Position numbers and translations under genes: made by a program. Shown piece by piece: positions 36,354 to 44,775 of a stretch of 64,000 nucleotides of DNA. Within the stretch, counting starts at the first letter, position 1. The number at the start of each line of letters is the position of its first letter. The stretch spans positions 1 through 64,000 of the forward strand of contig NZ_JAJUWU010000019.1 in NCBI RefSeq assembly GCF_021390325.1. Reading direction: 5' to 3'. Source of the DNA: Jiella avicenniae. GTDB lineage: Bacteria > Pseudomonadota > Alphaproteobacteria > Rhizobiales > Rhizobiaceae. The notes beneath the pieces are model-generated. The model searched no databases. It was not told where the DNA came from and saw nothing but the letters and a program-made list of their open reading frames with translations.

Positions 36354-37617
36354 ACCGATGGCGGGCGACGTCGAGGCACCGGCGAAGGCCGACCCGCAGG
36401 GGCGGCTCGCCGACAACATCGCCTATTTCGCGCGGGCGCTGCGCCGCGCCGGGCTGAAGCTCGGCCCCTCCGCCACCCTCGACGCCATCGCCGCGGTGAA
36501 GGTCGCCGGACTGACTTCCCGCGACGACTTCTACTGGACGCTGCATGCGACGCTCGTCTCGCGGCGCGAGGACGAGGCGGTGTTTGCCGAGGCCTTCCGG
36601 CTGTTCTGGCGCTCGCGCGAACTGATCGAGAAGATGATCGCGATGTTCTCGCCGACGGCGCCGCCGCGCGAGAGCGAGCGGGAGAAGAAACGGGCCGGCG
36701 AGGACCGGGCGGCCGAGGGCCTGTTCGAAGGCGCCGGAAACCGCGTGACGCGGCAGGAGCGGCCGATCGTCGAGATCGACGCGAGCCTGACGGTTTCCGG
36801 CGACGAGGTGTTCCGGCAGAAGGATTTCGCCCAGATGTCGGTCGCCGAGCTCGCCGAGGCGAGGCGCGCCATCGCCGCGCTCCGGCTTCCCCAGGACGAG
36901 GTGAAGACCCGCCGCTTCAGGCTCGATGCCCGCGGCCGAAGGATCGACGCGCGCGCGACCATGCGGGCCTCGATGAGGACCGGCGGCGATCTCGTCCTGC
37001 CGAAGTTCTCCTCGCCGAGAACGCGTCACCCGCCGGTGGTGGTGATCGCCGACATTTCCGGCTCGATGAGCCAGTACACGCGGATATTTTTGCACTTTCT
37101 GCACGCGCTGACCGACGAACGGCGGCGGGTGCACACGTTTCTCTTCGGGACGCGGCTGACCAACGTCACCCGGCAGATGCGCCGCAAGGACCCGGACGAA
37201 GCGCTGGAGGAATGCGCCGGCGCGGTGAAGGACTGGTCCGGCGGCACCCGCATCGGCGAGGCGATCGGCGCCTTCAACCGGGTCTGGTCTCGGCGGGTGC
37301 TCGGGCAGGGGGCGATCGTCATCCTCATCACCGACGGGCTGGAGCGCGACAGCGTCGAGGATCTCGAAAAGCAGATGGAGCGGCTGCACAAATCCTGCCG
37401 CCGGCTGGTCTGGCTGAATCCGCTGCTGCGCTACGATGGATTTTCGGCCAAGGCGCGGGGTGTCCGGGCGATGCTGCCCCATGTCGACGAGTTCCGCTCC
37501 GTCCATTCCCTGGATGCGATGCGGGCGCTCTGCGAGGCGCTTTCCAGCGCCCGTCCGGCGGCCGAAACCGACCCGCGGCTCTGGCTGAAGGACGATCGGA
37601 TCGTCGCGGCGGCGTGA
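36331..37617 (+). CDS. CoxE-like VWA-domain protein
   Basis: A 428-aa protein overlapping the end of the AAA+ gene by 23 bases (GTG start with GAGG upstream). The C-terminal half is a von Willebrand A domain with an intact MIDAS (DISGSMS, 241-247) and ILITDGLERD. The N-terminal part, with the linker rich in Glu, Arg and Lys, is typical of CoxE. MoxR/VWA pairs act as metal-insertion or remodelling chaperones. The overlap indicates translational coupling with the CoxD-like ATPase. Confidence 0.9.
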   Translation: MSFARPAEPMAGDVEAPAKADPQGRLADNIAYFARALRRAGLKLGPSATLDAIAAVKVAGLTSRDDFYWTLHATLVSRREDEAVFAEAFRLFWRSRELIEKMIAMFSPTAPPRESEREKKRAGEDRAAEGLFEGAGNRVTRQERPIVEIDASLTVSGDEVFRQKDFAQMSVAELAEARRAIAALRLPQDEVKTRRFRLDARGRRIDARATMRASMRTGGDLVLPKFSSPRTRHPPVVVIADISGSMSQYTRIFLHFLHALTDERRRVHTFLFGTRLTNVTRQMRRKDPDEALEECAGAVKDWSGGTRIGEAIGAFNRVWSRRVLGQGAIVILITDGLERDSVEDLEKQMERLHKSCRRLVWLNPLLRYDGFSAKARGVRAMLPHVDEFRSVHSLDAMRALCEALSSARPAAETDPRLWLKDDRIVAAA

Positions 37618-37690
37618 GGCCTTGCCGAGGCCGGGGCTGGGGGCGACATATGGGCTGAATGGGAGCGCCCCGTCGACCCCCCTCTGCCTG

Positions 37691-37821
37691 CCGGCATCTC
37701 CCCCACAAGGGGGGAGATCGATTATCGGAGCCGTCCTCGCCTTCTTTGTCGTTGACCGATCAAAGACTGGCGGCGTCGTTGAACAAGTTCCGATCTCCCC
37801 CCTTGTGGGGGAGATGTCCGG
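37691..37821. repeat. nested intergenic palindrome pair (ATCTCCCCC...GGGGGAGAT type)
   Basis: Two near-identical inverted arms, 37691-37720 and 37791-37821, differ by one inserted base. Each arm contains ATCTCCCCC-N5-GGGGGAGAT. A second class of rhizobial intergenic repeat, distinct in sequence from the one at 15968. It occupies the gap between the CoxE-like and XdhC-like genes and could form a strong transcript hairpin inside the operon. Confidence 0.8.
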
Positions 37822-37892
37822 TAGGACAGAGGGGGCGCGAAGGGCGCAGAGCGTACCGAGCGATACGCCGCAACGAGATTGCGAGGATTGCC

Positions 37893-38222
37893 ATGTCCGA
37901 AACTGTCACCGAACTCGACGTCCTGAAGACGGCTGAACGCTGGGCAGGCGAGGGCCGCTCGATGGCGCTCGCCACCGTCGTGGAAACCTGGGGTTCGGCC
38001 CCGCGCCCGACCGGCAGCCACCTCGTCATCGACGCGGAGGGGAACTTCGAAGGCTCGGTCTCCGGCGGCTGTGTCGAGGGGGCGGTCGTGTCCGAGGCGA
38101 TCGACGTCATCGAGGCCGGCGAGCCACGGATGCTAGAATTCGGCGTCGCCGACGAGACGGCCTGGCGGGTGGGGCTTTCCTGCGGCGGGCGCATCCGCGT
38201 CTATGTCGAAAAGGTGAACTGA
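37893..38222 (+). CDS. XdhC/CoxI-family protein, N-terminal domain only
   Basis: A 109-aa protein starting at ATG 37893 with GAGG seven bases upstream. It consists solely of the XdhC_CoxI domain: ALATVVETWGSAPRPTGSHLVID, EGSVSGGCVEGAVVSEA and GLSCGGRIRVYVE. The Cys in GGCVE is the conserved residue thought to help sulfuration of the molybdenum cofactor. The Rossmann half is encoded separately by the next gene, whose ATG overlaps this stop by one base. Split XdhC pairs are common in cox-type clusters. Confidence 0.9.
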   Translation: MSETVTELDVLKTAERWAGEGRSMALATVVETWGSAPRPTGSHLVIDAEGNFEGSVSGGCVEGAVVSEAIDVIEAGEPRMLEFGVADETAWRVGLSCGGRIRVYVEKVN

Positions 38223-38938
38223 TGGACCGCAGCCTTCTCGCCGCGCTGAACGCGGAGCGGGCCGCCCGCCGCGCGGCCGTGGTGGTGACCGACTTCGCCT
38301 CCGGCCGGCAGCGTCTGGTGCGCGAGGCCGAGGTCGGCGCCGATCCGCTGGCCGCCGAGGTGGAAAAGGCGATCCGCTCCGGCAAGTCCGGCATCGCCGC
38401 GACGAGCGAGGGCGAAGTCTTTCTCAACGCCCATCTGCCGCCGGCCCGGATCGTCTCGATCGGCGCCGTCCACATCAGCCAGGCACTGGCGCCGATGGCG
38501 AAGATCGCCGGCTTCGACTTCGAGATCATCGACCCGCGCACGGCTTTCGCCAGCGAGGAGCGCTTTCCGGGCGCGATCCTTCATGCCGAGTGGCCCGAGA
38601 CCGTCCTGACGGCGCGACCCTTCGATCCCTACACCGCCGTCTGCGTCATCACCCACGACCCGAAGATCGACGACTTTCCGCTGATCTCGGCCCTGAAGAC
38701 GGGGTGCTTCTACGTCGGCGCGCTCGGCAGCCGGAAGACCCATGCGAAGCGGGTCGAGCGGCTGCAGGAGGCCGGCATTCCGCAATCGTCGATCGACCGG
38801 ATCGAGGCACCGATCGGCGCCGACATCGGCGCGGCGACGCCGGGCGAGATCGCCGTCGCCATCCTCGCCTCGGTGATCGCCGCCTTCCGCAAGCGCAAGA
38901 TGTTCGCCGATCGTCGCGGAGAGACGGAGCCTTCATGA
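38222..38938 (+). CDS. XdhC-family protein, Rossmann (C-terminal) domain
   Basis: A 238-aa protein. The N-terminal 85 residues are a degenerate XdhC-like region. The rest is the XdhC Rossmann domain (IVSIGAVHISQALAPMAKIAGFDFEIIDPRTAFASEERFPGA, CVITHDPKIDDFPLISALKT, YVGALGSRKTHAKRVERL, PIGADIGAATPGEIAVAILASV). XdhC proteins bind molybdenum cofactor and deliver the sulfurated form to xanthine-oxidase-family enzymes. It overlaps both neighbours (one-base overlap before, ATGA overlap after). Confidence 0.91.
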   Translation: MDRSLLAALNAERAARRAAVVVTDFASGRQRLVREAEVGADPLAAEVEKAIRSGKSGIAATSEGEVFLNAHLPPARIVSIGAVHISQALAPMAKIAGFDFEIIDPRTAFASEERFPGAILHAEWPETVLTARPFDPYTAVCVITHDPKIDDFPLISALKTGCFYVGALGSRKTHAKRVERLQEAGIPQSSIDRIEAPIGADIGAATPGEIAVAILASVIAAFRKRKMFADRRGETEPS

Positions 38939-40545
38939 GATTTGGCGCGGTTCCGACGAGGGAAGCAGAAGGGACGCTGCTCGCCCATTCCAAGAGTGTC
39001 GAGGGCGGCAAGATCGCCAAGGGCACCAGGCTGACGCGTGACGAGGTCGCGGCGCTGCTCGCGGCCGGCGTCGAGGAACTCGTCGTCGCCCGCCTCGACG
39101 CCGGCGATCTCACCGAGGACGAGGCGGCCGCCCGGATCGGCGGGGGGCTGGGCGGCTCGCATCTCGTCGTCGCCGACGCCGCAACCGGGCGCGTCAACGT
39201 CTTCGGCGGAGCCGCCGGGCTCTTCGTGCCCGATCGCGAGACGATCGACCGGGTGAACGCCGTCGACCCGGCGATCACGCTGGCGACCCTCGGTGAGTTC
39301 GAGCCGGTGGCGGGGGGCCGGATGGTCGCGACGGTGAAGATCATTCCGCTCGCCGTTGCGGGTGCCTCGGTGGAGAGGGTGCTCGCGATCCTCGCCGAGA
39401 AGCCGGCCTTTCGCCTGTCGCCGTTCCGTCCGCGCAAGGTCGCGCTGATCCAGACCGAACTTCCCGGCACGCGCTCCAAGATGCTGGACAAGACCCGGCG
39501 GGTGACCGAGGCGCGGCTCGCCCCGACGGGATCGGAACTCGCCGCCGAGATGCGCTGCCCGCACGAGGCGGCGGCGCTGGCCGAAGCGCTCGGCAAGACC
39601 GGCGAGGACGATCTCGTGCTGGTTTTCGGCGCCTCCGCCGTGATCGACGGAGACGACGTCATTCCCGCCGCGATCCGGATGGCCGGCGGTACGGTGGATC
39701 ATCTCGGCATGCCGGTCGATCCGGGCAATCTCCTGCTGCTCGGCCGGCTGAACGGGCGGCCCGTGCTCGGTGCACCGGGCTGCGCCAGAAGTCCGAAGGA
39801 GAACGGTTTCGACTGGGTTCTCAATCGCCTGCTCGCAGATCTCGACGTATCGGGTGAAGACATCCGCAAGATGGGGGTGGGCGGGTTGTTGATGGAGATC
39901 GCTTCGCGGCCGCGGCCCCGAGAAGGCAAGCGCGACGATGCGGACGGCGACGAGCTTTCCGTCGACGTCGTGGTGCTCGCCGCCGGCCGGTCGAGCCGCA
40001 TGGGCGGTCCGAACAAGCTGCTCGCCGAATTCGACGGCAAGCCGTTGATCCGCCGGACGGTGGAGACGGCGCTCGGCGCACGCAACGCCGATGCGGTCCG
40101 CGTCGTCGTCGGACACATGCGGGCGGACGTCATCGCAGCGCTGGATGGTCTGGACGTGGAGATCGTCGGAAATCCGCATTACACGGAAGGTCTCTCGTCC
40201 TCGCTGAAGGCGGGGTTCATCGCCTCGAAGGAGGCCGACGGCGTCCTCGTCATGCTGGCCGACCAGCCGCAGTTGACCTCGCAGGACGTCGACCGCCTCA
40301 TCGCCTCGTTCACCGGCGAGGGCAAGGGCGCCATCGTCGCCGCCTGCGACCGGGGCGAACGCCGCAATCCCGTCGTCCTGGCAAGCCACTTCGCCCCGGC
40401 GATCGAGGCGCTGATCGGCGACGTCGGTGCGGCGCGGATCATCGCCGCCAATCCGGAGGCCCTGGTCGAGGTCGAGATCGGCTCCGCGGCGAGCCTCGAC
40501 GTCGATACGCCCGAAGCGCTGGAGGCCGCGGGCGGACGGATCTGA
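38935..40545 (+). CDS. molybdopterin-binding/MocA-like nucleotidyltransferase fusion
   Basis: A 536-aa two-domain protein starting in an ATGA overlap at 38935. The N-terminal 340 residues are a MoeA/MogA-type molybdopterin-binding protein (LAHSKSVEGGKIAKGTRL, VFGASAVIDGDDVIPAAIR, GMPVDPGNLLLLG, PVLGAPGCARSPKENGFDW). The C-terminal 190 residues are a MobA/MocA nucleotidyltransferase (VVLAAGRSSRMGGPNKLLAEFDGKPLIR, VMLADQPQLTSQDVDRLI, DVDTPEAL). MocA makes the CMP-dinucleotide form of Moco used by xanthine-dehydrogenase-family enzymes. It fits the CoxDE/XdhC genes upstream. Confidence 0.92.
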   Translation: MRFGAVPTREAEGTLLAHSKSVEGGKIAKGTRLTRDEVAALLAAGVEELVVARLDAGDLTEDEAAARIGGGLGGSHLVVADAATGRVNVFGGAAGLFVPDRETIDRVNAVDPAITLATLGEFEPVAGGRMVATVKIIPLAVAGASVERVLAILAEKPAFRLSPFRPRKVALIQTELPGTRSKMLDKTRRVTEARLAPTGSELAAEMRCPHEAAALAEALGKTGEDDLVLVFGASAVIDGDDVIPAAIRMAGGTVDHLGMPVDPGNLLLLGRLNGRPVLGAPGCARSPKENGFDWVLNRLLADLDVSGEDIRKMGVGGLLMEIASRPRPREGKRDDADGDELSVDVVVLAAGRSSRMGGPNKLLAEFDGKPLIRRTVETALGARNADAVRVVVGHMRADVIAALDGLDVEIVGNPHYTEGLSSSLKAGFIASKEADGVLVMLADQPQLTSQDVDRLIASFTGEGKGAIVAACDRGERRNPVVLASHFAPAIEALIGDVGAARIIAANPEALVEVEIGSAASLDVDTPEALEAAGGRI

Positions 40546-40727
40546 GCCGCCTGACGATGCTGCCGATCGCGGGTGCGAGCGGCGGCCCGCCGGCGGCGGC
40601 GCGGCCGCGTTGTTCCGATCGCCCGGTCTCGATCATTCGAGAGGGAACGATGTCGCGGGGCATCGCCTTGTCGAAACGCGTCGGCTGACCGGCGCGAGGT
40701 GACAGTCGAAATGAGGAAAGCGACCCG

Positions 40728-41363
40728 ATGGACGAATTCGTCCGCATCGTCATGGACAATCTCGGCGTGTTCGGCATCGGCCTTCTGATGCTGCTCGAAA
40801 ACGTCTTTCCGCCGATCCCGTCCGAGCTGATCATGCCGCTCGCCGGCTACGAGGCCTCGACCGGGCGGATGTCGCTGTTCGCGGTCATCGCGTCCGGCAC
40901 CGTCGGCTCGCTGCTCGGCGTCGTCCCCTGGTACTATGCGGGCCACTATCTCGGGGAGCGGCGGATGAAGCGGCTGGCCCTGCGATACGGGCGCTGGCTG
41001 ACGCTTTCCCCCGCCGACGTCGACAAGGCCAATTCCTGGTTCCGTCGTCGTGGCGCCAGCGCCGTCCTGCTCGGTCGACTCGTGCCGACCGTGCGAACGT
41101 TGATTTCCGTACCGGCGGGGATCGCTCACATGCCGATGCCGACGTTTCTCCTGTATTCGGCCATTGGCGGGGCGATCTGGACGGCGCTCCTGACCATCGT
41201 CGGCTTTCTGCTCGGCCAGCAGTACGAACTGGTGGAGGGCTACGTCGGACCCGTCTCCAACGCCATCATCATCGCCATCGCCGCCTTCTATGTCTATCGT
41301 GTCGCGACCTTCGACACCGGCCGTCTCGAGGAGCAGCGCCGGGCGATGGAAGAAGACGGCTGA
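40728..41363 (+). CDS. DedA-family membrane protein
   Basis: A 211-aa inner-membrane protein with SNARE-associated/DedA marks: LLMLLENVFPPIPSELIMPLAGY, GSLLGVVPWYYAGHYLGE, FRRRGASAVLLGRLVPTVRTLISVPAGIAHM and a C-terminal helix pair. DedA proteins include lipid scramblases for undecaprenyl phosphate or phospholipid and are linked to membrane potential and drug tolerance. It is preceded by a 182-bp gap, with GAGGAAA ahead of the ATG, so it may be a separate unit from the molybdenum operon. Confidence 0.92.
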   Translation: MDEFVRIVMDNLGVFGIGLLMLLENVFPPIPSELIMPLAGYEASTGRMSLFAVIASGTVGSLLGVVPWYYAGHYLGERRMKRLALRYGRWLTLSPADVDKANSWFRRRGASAVLLGRLVPTVRTLISVPAGIAHMPMPTFLLYSAIGGAIWTALLTIVGFLLGQQYELVEGYVGPVSNAIIIAIAAFYVYRVATFDTGRLEEQRRAMEEDG

Positions 41364-41442
41364 CGAGGCAGATCTCCGGCCGGACTTGTTCCTTTCGGCC
41401 GCATCGGCGAAAGATTTCATCGCCTTCACCTGGAGACGCTCC

Positions 41443-42054
41443 ATGAGCCAGACGACGCTGCCCTTCTTCGAACTGCCGGCGATGACACGGGCAAGGCGGC
41501 TGGAGGGGCGGATCGGCGGGCTCTTTCGCACCCGGGGCGAGGACTTCGAGACGGTGCGCGTGGAAAGCCTCGACCTCGGCTTCGACGGCATCGCCGGGGA
41601 TCGCCACGGCGGCTTCACGCGCCGCTCCGGCGGTCGCGAGCCCTGGTACGAGCGGGGAACGGAGATGCGCAACGAGCGCCAGCTGTCGCTGCTCGCCTCC
41701 GACGAACTGGCTGCCGTCGCCGCTGCCATGGACATCGCCGAGATCAGGCCCGAATGGATCGGCGGCAATCTGCTGGTCGAGGGTATCGCCCAGCTCTCGC
41801 TGCTGCCGCCGCGAACGCTGCTGTTCTTCCGGGGCGGCGTGACGCTGAAGGTCGACGGCGACAACGCGCCCTGCCGCTTCGCCGGCCGCTCGATCGCCGA
41901 GAAGGTCGGTGGCGGCACCGACGTCGAACTCGGTTTCGTGCGGGCGGCGAGGAAGCGGCGCGGCCTGGTCGCATGGGTGGAAAAGCCCGGGACGATCGGA
42001 GAGGGCGAGGGCTTCGAGGCCCACATTCCCGAACAATGGATCTATCCGGCGTGA
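41443..42054 (+). CDS. MOSC-domain protein
   Basis: A 203-aa protein. The ATG at 41443 has GGAG eight bases upstream; the frame is open further back into dedA. MOSC (molybdenum cofactor sulfurase C-terminal) features: GIAGDRHGGFTRRSGGREPWY, RNERQLSLLASDELAAVAA, IRPEWIGGNLLVEGI, DGDNAPCRFAGRSI (conserved Cys) and RGLVAWVEKPGTI. MOSC proteins bind Moco or persulfide sulfur, which suits the nearby XdhC/MocA genes. It overlaps the next gene by 19 bases. Confidence 0.9.
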   Translation: MSQTTLPFFELPAMTRARRLEGRIGGLFRTRGEDFETVRVESLDLGFDGIAGDRHGGFTRRSGGREPWYERGTEMRNERQLSLLASDELAAVAAAMDIAEIRPEWIGGNLLVEGIAQLSLLPPRTLLFFRGGVTLKVDGDNAPCRFAGRSIAEKVGGGTDVELGFVRAARKRRGLVAWVEKPGTIGEGEGFEAHIPEQWIYPA

Positions 42055-43109
42055 AAGCGCCGGCCCGGCCGAACTCTGGGCCGCCGGGCGAACCGGACGG
42101 AAGGAGCGGCGCCAAGCCCACGGCGTCGCGGCGTTTCGCCGAGGTGGTGCGGGGCACCGTCCGGGTTTCGGGGGAACCGATGCCGTGGCTTTCGGTGGCG
42201 GCGACCCTCGCTGCGGCTGCGCTTCCGCCCGTCGTCTGCGGATTTTTCTTCGGCAAGCTCGCCATCGCCGCCCTGATCGCGGCGATGTCGGCGCATCTCG
42301 CCTCGAAGGACGTGCGCTCCGGCACGGCCGGGCTGATCGTCTTTTCGACCGGACTTGCCGGTTTCGTCTGCCTCGGCAGACCGGACATGACGCTGCTCGT
42401 CGCGCCGATGGTCGGGATCGCTGCGGCCACGGCCGGGCATTACGGCTTTGCCCGCCCGGTGGTTCGCGGGCTGATCTTCTGGACGATCTTCACGAGTTCC
42501 CTGATGCCGGCCGACCGGCCCGAGGCGCTGTTTCTCGTCTATTGCCTGTCGATGATCTGGAGCCTCCTGGTCACACGTTTTGCCGGCCTCGCCGCGACGC
42601 TGCCGCCGGAAGAGGCGGCGTCGAGCCAGTATTCGGCGGTATTCGGCGCGGTTTTCGCGGTCGGCCTGGCGATCTCGGTCTATGTCGGCCAACGCCACTT
42701 CGGTGCTCACGGTTTCTGGTTTCCGCTGACCTTCGTGGCGCTCTGCCTGCCGCCGCACGGCCAGTTGTTCTCGCGCACCTTCCAGCGCGGCGTCGGGACC
42801 GTCGTCGGGACGCTGCTGCTGTTCGGCCTCGGGCAGTTGACGGCCGAGCCCTGGTGGCTCGCCCCGATCGGCGCCGTCGCGCTGCCGCTCGGCTTCCGCA
42901 TCCTGCCGCAGAGCTATACCGGCTTCATCACCTGCCTGACGATCACCGTGCTGGCTTTCCTGAACATCGCCACCGACATCGACACGCTGGCCTTCGAACG
43001 GCTGGCGACGATGGCAGCGGCGGCGGTGATGATGGCTCCGCTCGCGGCGCTCGGTGCCCTGGCGCTGTGGCTGATCAAGCCGGAGGCGTTGCGGGCGCTG
43101 CAGGACTGA
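42036..43109 (+). CDS. FUSC-family integral membrane protein
   Basis: A 357-aa protein, start at ATG 42036 overlapping the MOSC gene (GTG 42051 is an alternative). It has about ten hydrophobic segments in two groups, with PPHGQLFSRTFQRGVGTVVGTLLLFGLGQL matching the fusaric-acid-resistance-like (FUSC/YccS) motif RxxxxxxGxxxG. The long soluble domain of full-size FUSC pumps is absent. Probable efflux or membrane-stress role, substrate unknown. Confidence 0.82.
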   Translation: MDLSGVKAPARPNSGPPGEPDGRSGAKPTASRRFAEVVRGTVRVSGEPMPWLSVAATLAAAALPPVVCGFFFGKLAIAALIAAMSAHLASKDVRSGTAGLIVFSTGLAGFVCLGRPDMTLLVAPMVGIAAATAGHYGFARPVVRGLIFWTIFTSSLMPADRPEALFLVYCLSMIWSLLVTRFAGLAATLPPEEAASSQYSAVFGAVFAVGLAISVYVGQRHFGAHGFWFPLTFVALCLPPHGQLFSRTFQRGVGTVVGTLLLFGLGQLTAEPWWLAPIGAVALPLGFRILPQSYTGFITCLTITVLAFLNIATDIDTLAFERLATMAAAAVMMAPLAALGALALWLIKPEALRALQD

Positions 43110-43136
43110 GGGTCCCGGGAGGCCTCGCCTCGGGCG

Positions 43137-44699
43137 TCAGCTCGTCGCGGCGACGGCGTCGCCCCAGGGCGAGGACGGCTCGCTCGCGCCGGAATTCACC
43201 GTGCCCTCGCGCATCACTCCGGCCGGGCAGGCGAAGGCGTAAGGAAAGGGCAGGCGCTCGGCGGTGCGGACCCGAAACTTCGCCGCAAGATGCCCCAGCG
43301 CCTCGCCCGGCACTGCCTCGTCGGCGATGATCGCCGCGCCGCCGGAGACGTCGATCCGCGGCGCATGGAAGGCGGTGTCGATGTCGTCGCCGAGCGCCAG
43401 CAGCCGGTGGGACAACTGCGCGACGGCGGGCAGGATCTTGCGCCCGCCCGACGCCCCGACCGCAAAGCGCCGGTCGCCGACCTCGCCGATCACCGGGCAG
43501 ACGTTCATCAGGCAGCGGCTGCCGGGCCGGAGCGAATTCGGCCGCCCCTGTTCGGGGTCGAACCACATGATGCCGTTGTTGAGGAGAAGGCCGGTCGAGG
43601 GCGACACCACCTTCGAGCCGAAGACCGACAGGAGCGTCTGGGTCATCGCCACCATGTTGCCGTCCCGGTCGACGATCGAGAAATGGGTGGTCGAGCCGGG
43701 GGCCGCCGGGCTTTCGTGATCGCCCATCCGGACGAGGCGGTTCGCATAGGCGCCGGACAGCGCGGTCGCCATGGCGACGAGGCGCTCGCCTTCGCCGTCC
43801 GCCGGGCCGAGCGCTTCCAGGCGGGAAAACGTGTCGGCGAAGGTGGGGCCGGCGGTCAGCGTCGGGGTGACGTGGAATCGGCCGCCGAAGGCGCTGAAGG
43901 ACAGCGGTTCGTCGATGGTCGCGCGATAGGCGGAGAGATCCTCGTGGCGGAGCGATCCGCCCTTGGCGGCGACGTCGGCGGCCAGCGCGCGGGCGACGTC
44001 GCCGTCATGCATTTCGCGCGGACCGTTGGCCGCGATCATCTCCAGCGTGTCGGCCATGCGGGCAAAGGGCAGCCGGACCTCGGTGAGCGCCGTCCAGGCG
44101 CCGACCGGCGGCCAGACGCCATCCTCCAGGAACAGCGCCGCCGCATCCGGATCGCGGGCGAGCGAGCGGGCCGCGGAGGCGATGACGAGGCCGGCATACC
44201 AGTCGACGGAAAGTCCCTCGCGGGCGAGGGCGGCAGCCGGCCGAACCAGGTCACGCCAGGGCATGCGTCCCCACCGTTCGTGCGCAATGCCGATGCCGTC
44301 GACGAGGCCGGGGACGGCGACGGCGGTGGCGCCTTCGAGATTGCGGTCCTCCACCACCCGCTTCCATGGAAAGAGGTCGCCGGCGACGCCATCGCCGGAC
44401 AGCGGAAAGTCGTTCGGGTCGAGGGCCTGCGGCGCCCGCATGCCGTAGGAGACCGCGTAGGGCCGGGCTTCCTCCGCCCGCCAGACCATCATCGCCCCGC
44501 CGCCGGCCGGCCCGCTCATCCAGGGTTCGAGAACCCCGATGGCGAAGGAGACGGCCGTCGCGGCATCGAGAGCGTCACCACCGGCTGCCAGCACCTCGGC
44601 GCCGATCTCGGCGGCGCGGCGATGCTGCGCCGCGACGATGCCGTGCTTCGAGATCGCGGCAGGTTTGCGAACGGTCCGGGCTTTGGAAAAATTGCTCAA
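43137..44699 (-). CDS. gamma-glutamyltransferase family protein, no signal peptide
   Basis: A 520-aa N-terminal nucleophile hydrolase that hydrolyses or transfers gamma-glutamyl groups. It has AAEIGAEVLAAGGDALDAATAVSF near the start, EPWMSGPAGGGAMM (58-71), the autocleavage site STTHFSIVDRDGNMVAMTQTL with nucleophile Thr337, GLLLNNGIMWF, and the MNVCPV and VGASGGRKI segments. Unlike E. coli Ggt, the N-terminus (MSNFSKARTVRKPAAISKHG) is not a signal peptide, so the enzyme should be cytoplasmic, like the YwrD type. It lies 76 bases downstream of the iclR-type gene and opposite a peptide ABC operon, suggesting use on imported gamma-glutamyl peptides. Confidence 0.9.
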   Translation of the reverse strand: MSNFSKARTVRKPAAISKHGIVAAQHRRAAEIGAEVLAAGGDALDAATAVSFAIGVLEPWMSGPAGGGAMMVWRAEEARPYAVSYGMRAPQALDPNDFPLSGDGVAGDLFPWKRVVEDRNLEGATAVAVPGLVDGIGIAHERWGRMPWRDLVRPAAALAREGLSVDWYAGLVIASAARSLARDPDAAALFLEDGVWPPVGAWTALTEVRLPFARMADTLEMIAANGPREMHDGDVARALAADVAAKGGSLRHEDLSAYRATIDEPLSFSAFGGRFHVTPTLTAGPTFADTFSRLEALGPADGEGERLVAMATALSGAYANRLVRMGDHESPAAPGSTTHFSIVDRDGNMVAMTQTLLSVFGSKVVSPSTGLLLNNGIMWFDPEQGRPNSLRPGSRCLMNVCPVIGEVGDRRFAVGASGGRKILPAVAQLSHRLLALGDDIDTAFHAPRIDVSGGAAIIADEAVPGEALGHLAAKFRVRTAERLPFPYAFACPAGVMREGTVNSGASEPSSPWGDAVAATS

Positions 44700-44775
44700 G
44701 GCAGGCGCTCTTCGCTCGATGGTTTCGGATGGAGCAGTTCGCTCGCGGCGGTGCCTTGCGGATCGGGACGGCGGC

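Noticed and set aside
35439-40545. A carbon monoxide dehydrogenase operon.
   Set aside because: Only maturation-type genes are present; no CoxL, CoxM or CoxS homologue is in the window.
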